From contig CAYJTG010000008.1 of assembly GCA_964373255.1 (NCBI GenBank), forward strand, positions 3,071 through 67,070: a DNA stretch of 64,000 nucleotides. The letters run 5' to 3'. Shown piece by piece: positions 59,871-64,000 of this stretch. This DNA comes from JACPVU01 sp964373255 (GTDB lineage: Archaea > Aenigmatarchaeota > Aenigmatarchaeia > GW2011-AR5). Position numbers and translations under genes: made by a program. Within the stretch, counting starts at the first letter, position 1; the number at the start of each line of letters is the position of its first letter. The notes beneath the pieces were generated by a model, which saw only the letters and a list, made by a program, of their open reading frames with translations, was not told the origin of the DNA and ran no database searches.

Positions 59871-61196
59871 ATGGTAAAAAAAGGTCATTACTACAAGCTG
59901 AGAAAAGAGCTCGGCCTTTTTCAGGTCACACTGTACGGCGTTGGCATCATCCTGGGCGCTGGCATATATGCGCTCCTTGGCATAGGCGCCGGCGTAGCCG
60001 GCAACGCTATATGGCTGTCGTTTGTTCTGGGCGCATTCATGGCATTCTTCACAGGCCTGAGCTATGCAGAGCTATCGTCTATGTATCCGAAAACAGCAGC
60101 CGAGTACGTCTATACAAAGCACGCGTTCAACAAAAACTATCTTGCATTCGCAGTCCAGTGGATTATGGTGATAGCCGTAATCATAAGCGGTTCGACGGTC
60201 GCACTTGGCTTTGCCGGATATTTTCAGCATGCTTTTGGCGGAGAGATCATCACAATAGCGGCCGGCCTCATAATACTGCTTTCTATCGTCAATTATATAG
60301 GCATGAAAGAATCGTCCGAGTTTAATATTGTTTCAATGGTCATTGAGAGTGGCGGCCTGATAATAGCCATAATCGTTGGCGCAATATTTGTCATGTTCTT
60401 TCCCCACCAGCCCATAGACTACTTTGCACTGCCGTCAACCGGTCTTATGGGAATTATATCAGGCACTGCCCTTATTTTCTTTGCGTATCTTGGCTTTGAG
60501 GAAATTGTAAACGTGTCAGAAGAGACAAAAAAGGCGAAAAAGGTTGTTCCAAAAGCGCTTGTAATCGCCCTTGCTGTGTCTACTGTTCTCTATATACTTG
60601 TATCGCTATCGGCTGTGACGGTTCTGGGATGGGAAAAGCTCTCTGCATCAAAGGCTCCAATGACTGACGTCGTGTCTGTGGTGATTCCGGAGGCTTCGTT
60701 TATCTACAATATAATAGCGCTCTTTGCCACGGCCAATACAGTTCTTGTGATTTTAATAGTCGGGTCAAGGATGCTTTACGGGCTTTCGCGCCAGAACCTT
60801 ATGCCAGAATCCTTCTCGCTTGTAGCCAAGAGGGGGACGCCGTACGTCTCGATCCTCATAGTCATGATTGCAAGCATACTCGTACTGTTCCTGGGCGGCA
60901 TAAAGACTGTAGCGCTTCTTACAGATGCAGGCCTATTCATAGTATACCTGTTCATAAACGCTTCTGTAATAGCGCTCCGCTACCGGAAGCCGAAAGCCAA
61001 GAGGGAATTCAGGTCGCCGTTAAGCGTGGGAAAGATGCCTATGCTTCCTGTCCTTGGAATAATTTCATCTATAGCTATTTTATTTTTCTTTGAGAGGGAA
61101 CTGCTGCTCTACGAAGCCGTACTGGTGGTCGCGGGCTTTGCACTATACAAATATTTCACACGAAAAAAGAAGTTAAACGAAAAAAAGAACAGATAA
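59871..61196 (+). CDS. APC-family amino acid permease
   Basis: 441 residues, twelve helices. GVGIILGAGIYALLGIGAG in TM1 is the APC substrate-binding signature, with SYAELSSMYPKTAAEYVYTK and FFAYLGFEEIVNVSEETKKA further on. Imports amino acids by proton or sodium coupling. Monocistronic, followed by a terminator hairpin. Specificity cannot be read, though cationic amino acid transporters are the closest-looking group. Confidence 0.92.
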   Translation: MVKKGHYYKLRKELGLFQVTLYGVGIILGAGIYALLGIGAGVAGNAIWLSFVLGAFMAFFTGLSYAELSSMYPKTAAEYVYTKHAFNKNYLAFAVQWIMVIAVIISGSTVALGFAGYFQHAFGGEIITIAAGLIILLSIVNYIGMKESSEFNIVSMVIESGGLIIAIIVGAIFVMFFPHQPIDYFALPSTGLMGIISGTALIFFAYLGFEEIVNVSEETKKAKKVVPKALVIALAVSTVLYILVSLSAVTVLGWEKLSASKAPMTDVVSVVIPEASFIYNIIALFATANTVLVILIVGSRMLYGLSRQNLMPESFSLVAKRGTPYVSILIVMIASILVLFLGGIKTVALLTDAGLFIVYLFINASVIALRYRKPKAKREFRSPLSVGKMPMLPVLGIISSIAILFFFERELLLYEAVLVVAGFALYKYFTRKKKLNEKKNR

Positions 61197-61243
61197 ATAT
61201 CTTCAGGCTAATTCGAGGAAAGCAAAGCTTTCTTGAATTTCTC

Positions 61244-61266
61244 AAAAGATTTTCTTGAAATCTTTT
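61244..61266 (+). terminator. Hairpin after the permease gene
   Basis: AAAAGATTT (61244-61252) pairs with AAATCTTTT (61258-61266), ending in a T-rich stretch, 48 bp after the permease stop. A second small hairpin GAAAGCAAAGCTTTC precedes it at 61218. Confidence 0.5.
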
Positions 61267-61324
61267 ATAAAAGTCTTTGTTGTATTTTCGCATGATAAAA
61301 GATGAGTTGGAATTCTTTTTCGGT

Positions 61325-62089
61325 TTAGCTATAATGACCCAAAAACCGGCTCTTCTCGAATTCGTCCATCTTTCTTTTTGCGGATTTCAGGTGCCTGTCA
61401 GTTTTCTGGGCTTCCACAACAAAGTTGTCTGCTTGCATCTCTTCCTCACTTGAGTCGTGATGAAACCTTGCAATCAATGAGAGCGGAGAAAATAATCGCA
61501 ACAAAGAAAAAGACATCGTCAGAACAGACGCTTTTCGCTTTATGTGGCCCAGCTCGTGCAGTATCACGGCCTCAAGTTCTTTTTTACTCAGCACATCCAA
61601 AAGACCCGCTGACATGAAAATCATTGACCTGAATGATCTGAAAGAGAATGCGACCGGGTTTGCATTGTCCATTATATAAATTTTTGGCATGTTTATCTTC
61701 ATTGCTGTTGAATACTTCTTTACAAAATTGATTATATGCGTATTTTTTGCTTCAGTTTTTCTGCCGAAGAACATGTAGAATCCAGGTATTATGAAGAAGC
61801 CTGCGAGCGTGCTCAAGAAAACTGTTGAGGGCAACGCCAAGACAACCAAACTTCCCATGTTATTCGCGCATGGCATGCACGCTGCTCCACAAGCAAGTTC
61901 TGTTGTTAGGACGGCAAACGGAAAAAACAGAAAAATCAGGTGCCCGTAAATGAGGCCCAGCTTGAACTTTGTTGAAAGCCTGAAATTCTTGAGAATAACC
62001 AACAGAACTACTGCCAGCAGCACAGAGCTTCCGATAAGAATTAGCTTATCAAAATCAACGACAAAGCCTGCAAAACAACCCAGTATCAT
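61325..62089 (-). CDS. M56/M48-type membrane metallopeptidase (BlaR1-like)
   Basis: 254 residues. Four N-terminal helices, then VILHELGHIKR, a HExxH zinc site, and a further Glu in SSEEEMQADNFVVE as third ligand. The layout is that of BlaR1/MecR1 peptidase domains without the penicillin sensor. Start overlaps the stop of the BlaI-like gene (ATGA). In bacteria such a peptidase inactivates BlaI; the signal here is unknown. Confidence 0.87.
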   Translation of the reverse strand: MILGCFAGFVVDFDKLILIGSSVLLAVVLLVILKNFRLSTKFKLGLIYGHLIFLFFPFAVLTTELACGAACMPCANNMGSLVVLALPSTVFLSTLAGFFIIPGFYMFFGRKTEAKNTHIINFVKKYSTAMKINMPKIYIMDNANPVAFSFRSFRSMIFMSAGLLDVLSKKELEAVILHELGHIKRKASVLTMSFSLLRLFSPLSLIARFHHDSSEEEMQADNFVVEAQKTDRHLKSAKRKMDEFEKSRFLGHYS

Positions 62090-62466
62090 GAATCATCACT
62101 CTTGCGAAACCTTTTGTAGAAATAATTCGCTGCAACGGGCCCAAAATTGTTCATGAGCTTGTTGACCGTATGCTCGATGACCGATTCTTCGAACTCCTGT
62201 CGCGAAGCCTTGGGGTAGTATATGTAGTGCCCGCCCCCCAGCCCCTTTTCTACTGTCCTGGACACAATGCCTCTCTGGTGCAGCCTGTCCAAACTGACTG
62301 CAATGCTAGTTAGCGCTACCCGCCTGCTTTTCTTCAGTCTGTTGTGTATTTCCCTCACACGTGCTTTCTTGAGCCTCCAGAGCATAAGCAGTGTGTCTGT
62401 TTCCAGGGGACTCATAAGGCTTTTCATGCCCTTTTTGTCAAAACGTATTTTATTTACCTTGACCAC
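62086..62466 (-). CDS. BlaI/MecI-family repressor
   Basis: 126 residues. LSPLETDTLLMLWRLKKARV then VALTSIAVSLDRLHQRGIV is the BlaI winged helix, and the C-terminal half (EFEESVIEHTVNKLMNNFG) the dimerisation helices. First gene of a two-gene operon with the M56 peptidase. TTTACAAAAT-like repeats in the divergent promoter region are candidate operators. Confidence 0.88.
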   Translation of the reverse strand: MVKVNKIRFDKKGMKSLMSPLETDTLLMLWRLKKARVREIHNRLKKSRRVALTSIAVSLDRLHQRGIVSRTVEKGLGGGHYIYYPKASRQEFEESVIEHTVNKLMNNFGPVAANYFYKRFRKSDDS

Positions 62467-62534
62467 AAAATCACTCCATGAACTTTATATAATTATCACG
62501 TCATCATTTAAATACATTACAAATCTCGACAAGC

Positions 62535-62607
62535 TTTACAAAATATGAAAATGTATTTAAATAAGCAGAATAAATATATTTATGTAAATCTCTACGCATT
62601 TTGTAAA
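62535..62607. promoter_or_regulatory. Candidate BlaI-type operators in a divergent promoter
   Basis: TTTACAAAAT (62535-62544) and its inverse ATTTTGTAAA (62598-62607, overlapping the next ATG) flank A+T-rich promoter sequence. Related ATTACAAATC and ATGTAAATCTC copies lie at about 62515 and 62582. BlaI operators are built on TACA/TGTA half-sites, so control of both divergent operons is plausible. Confidence 0.45.
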
Positions 62608-63260
62608 TGAGTCAAAGGGTGAAGATATTGACAAAAAAAGAGAAGGAAGCCTATGAAAAACTAAAGGGCAAATTTGATATTACGCCAAAAAATATGCACA
62701 CAAAAAATACAAAAAACTTATCGGGCAACAATCCTATTTCCTACGTAATAGGCATACTCAGACAGCCTATGTATACAAAAAGGCTTGCTATTACAACGAT
62801 AATATTTTTTGTCGTCTATTCATTTCTCTACGGCATCTGGAGGATACCCGTGGTAGATTTTGGCATAAACAGGATGACCGAAGTAGGAATAGTTGACTAT
62901 ACGTACCTTCTCATAATTTCAATCTTAACCGGCACTATTGTATCCTTGTTCAAATTCGAAAAAATGCAGAATATAAAATCCTCAAAGCTTGCCGGCGGAG
63001 GCGGGTTTGCTGCCGCCATATTTGCAGGCGTATGTCCGGTGTGCCAGGGCATCCAGGTTCTTGCACTGGGCTCTACAATTGCATCGATACCGCTGGTCTT
63101 TTTGGTGCCGTATATAGGCCTTATACAGATTATTACAATTTTCATCCTTGGCCTGAGTCTTTATCTTAAATCAAATACGATATTTAATCAGACGTGCATA
63201 GCATGTAAAGTTAAACAAAATTCCAAATTTGCAGGCATTAGTAAGCGTACATATTTGTGA
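62607..63260 (+). CDS. Membrane protein with a CPVC motif
   Basis: 217 residues. A basic N-terminus (KEKEAYEKLKGKFDITPK) is shared with the next protein. About five helices follow, one bearing GVCPVCQGIQV, a CxxC within or beside the membrane, and a late TCIACK CxxC. This suggests a thiol/disulfide or metal-handling membrane protein. Unrecognised family. Divergent from the BlaI operon and 16 bp before the next gene, so likely regulated with it. Confidence 0.7.
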   Translation: MSQRVKILTKKEKEAYEKLKGKFDITPKNMHTKNTKNLSGNNPISYVIGILRQPMYTKRLAITTIIFFVVYSFLYGIWRIPVVDFGINRMTEVGIVDYTYLLIISILTGTIVSLFKFEKMQNIKSSKLAGGGGFAAAIFAGVCPVCQGIQVLALGSTIASIPLVFLVPYIGLIQIITIFILGLSLYLKSNTIFNQTCIACKVKQNSKFAGISKRTYL

Positions 63261-63276
63261 AAAGTCAGGTGATTGA

Positions 63277-64000
63277 ATGGATGAAAAGAATGACGAAATG
63301 GAAATGACTGATGAAGAGAAAAGTGCCTTTGAGAAGCTTAAGGGAAAATATAACCTGATTCCAAAGAAAGAGCACGCTAAAAAGCATGCAAGAACGGTAA
63401 AGGGACCTTTCTTATATGAGAACAACATTGCTTTTGTTGTTGTAATATTTTTGGTGTTATTACTGGCTGCAAATAATGTTATGATAACGACTGCGTTCGC
63501 GACAGCCGGCACAGCGATATCTGCTGTGGACGGCAGCAGTGTGACAATAAAGCCTGGCTTCGAATACGGACCTAAAGTGACTTTAAAGCCCATGCCCCTT
63601 GCATCTGGCGAGAGCCCAAGATTTCAGGGATACAGGTCAATTGTAAAGCCCTTGCCAACGATAAGTGAGCTGCAGATAGCGACATCAAGTGGCGACATTG
63701 CACAGGATATTGCAAACAATGTTATTCCAAGAGGAACGCCATGGTACGGACAAGAGGCTGGCGTCAGTTTTGACGCCCCCATAGCTGCCCAGAATCTGTG
63801 GGCGAAAGGCAGGTCAATCCAATTAAGTGCCGAAGACCAAAAAAGATGGGAAAGAATAGTCAATTCGTTTACGTGCGACTACTGTTGTGGATCTCCTCAG
63901 AATCCAACTATAATAACAAGGTGCGGTTGTGCGCATTCTGCAGCTGCGCAGGGCATGGCAAAATGGTTCATAAAGAATTACGGCAGCCAGTATTCTGACG
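63277..64000 (+). CDS. Exported protein with Cys cluster (3' end outside window)
   Basis: At least 241 residues, open to the window end, started by an ATG behind GGTGATT. The N-terminus (EEKSAFEKLKGKYNLIPKK) repeats that of the preceding protein; one membrane helix follows (IAFVVVIFLVLLLAANNVMI). The ectodomain has FTCDYCCGSPQNP and TRCGCAHSAAAQGMAKWF, a CxxCC plus CxCAH set fit for metal or cluster binding. Not recognised. Pairs with the CPVC membrane protein, perhaps as its extracytoplasmic partner. Confidence 0.8.
   Translation, partial: MDEKNDEMEMTDEEKSAFEKLKGKYNLIPKKEHAKKHARTVKGPFLYENNIAFVVVIFLVLLLAANNVMITTAFATAGTAISAVDGSSVTIKPGFEYGPKVTLKPMPLASGESPRFQGYRSIVKPLPTISELQIATSSGDIAQDIANNVIPRGTPWYGQEAGVSFDAPIAAQNLWAKGRSIQLSAEDQKRWERIVNSFTCDYCCGSPQNPTIITRCGCAHSAAAQGMAKWFIKNYGSQYSD

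Noticed and set aside
1..64000. Transposase, integrase, restriction or defence genes
   Set aside because: I looked for DDE, tyrosine or serine recombinase, HUH and nuclease motifs among all plausible proteins and found none, so the mobile elements here are non-autonomous.

Overview
The window is archaeal. It encodes an EF-2 with a diphthamide site, an eIF5B-type IF2, aIF2-gamma, uS7, uS10, eS6, class III (QxSLEYL-type) pilins, TATA boxes placed 20-30 bp ahead of start codons, and GGTGAT-type ribosome binding sites. The mix of small proteins, a two-domain ThyX-like protein, bacterial-type zinc adenylate kinase and thioredoxin reductase, and many DPANN-flavoured membrane proteins suggests a DPANN or deep euryarchaeal lineage; I cannot place it further. 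I see no tRNA, rRNA or CRISPR array.

Layout. 0-4.3 kb: end of uS7, an Lrp-family regulator and EF-2, with palindrome-rich leaders. 4.3-13.1 kb: unknown and secreted proteins, including two pairs of related exported proteins and a winged-helix gene translationally coupled to an 874-residue N-glycosylation-rich surface protein. 13.2-27.5 kb: a type IV pilus-like system, with class III pilins, a 907-residue von Willebrand-type tip protein, a MinD-like ATPase, a secretion ATPase and two platform proteins. 28-33.1 kb: EF-1A, an interrupted small gene, uS10, adenylate kinase and IF2. 33-46 kb: nucleotide and one-carbon metabolism (DNPH1-like, ThyX-like, FolC, GlyA, then a six-gene purine operon purD-N-L-Q-S-M). 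46-53.7 kb: eS6, aIF2-gamma, an HTH-CBS regulator, endonuclease III, a queuosine-precursor-type transporter and a PurD paralogue. 53.8-59 kb: an extracytoplasmic redox/metal region (two His-rich membrane proteins, a Cys4-type mini-protein, DsbA-like protein, thioredoxin reductase, cupredoxin, RnfD/NqrB-like membrane protein). 59-64 kb: an acyltransferase-like protein, an APC permease, a BlaI/M56-peptidase pair and Cys-motif membrane proteins.

The most striking content is two families of small mobile palindromic elements without genes. Family B (five copies, 93-94 bp) is flanked in every case by an exact 5-bp target duplication. Family A (eight copies, mostly 131-134 bp) has 8-9-bp target duplications in six copies. 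Both fold as a terminal-repeat stem enclosing two hairpin arms (a three-way junction or cloverleaf). The arms differ between copies while pairing is kept, and one arm is shared between the families with compensatory changes. One B copy sits inside an A copy, and filled and empty sites can be compared directly. Another B copy interrupts a gene after EF-1A, and removing it restores a plausible 87-residue protein. Thirteen copies lie in 64 kb, concentrated in the pilus/surface region and absent from 30-54 kb. No transposase is present here, so they are probably moved in trans.

A second theme is structured leaders ahead of translation-related genes. EF-1A, adenylate kinase and eS6 share a GGGGTTC...AGACC block followed by a pyrimidine tract that can pair with the purine-rich ribosome-binding region.
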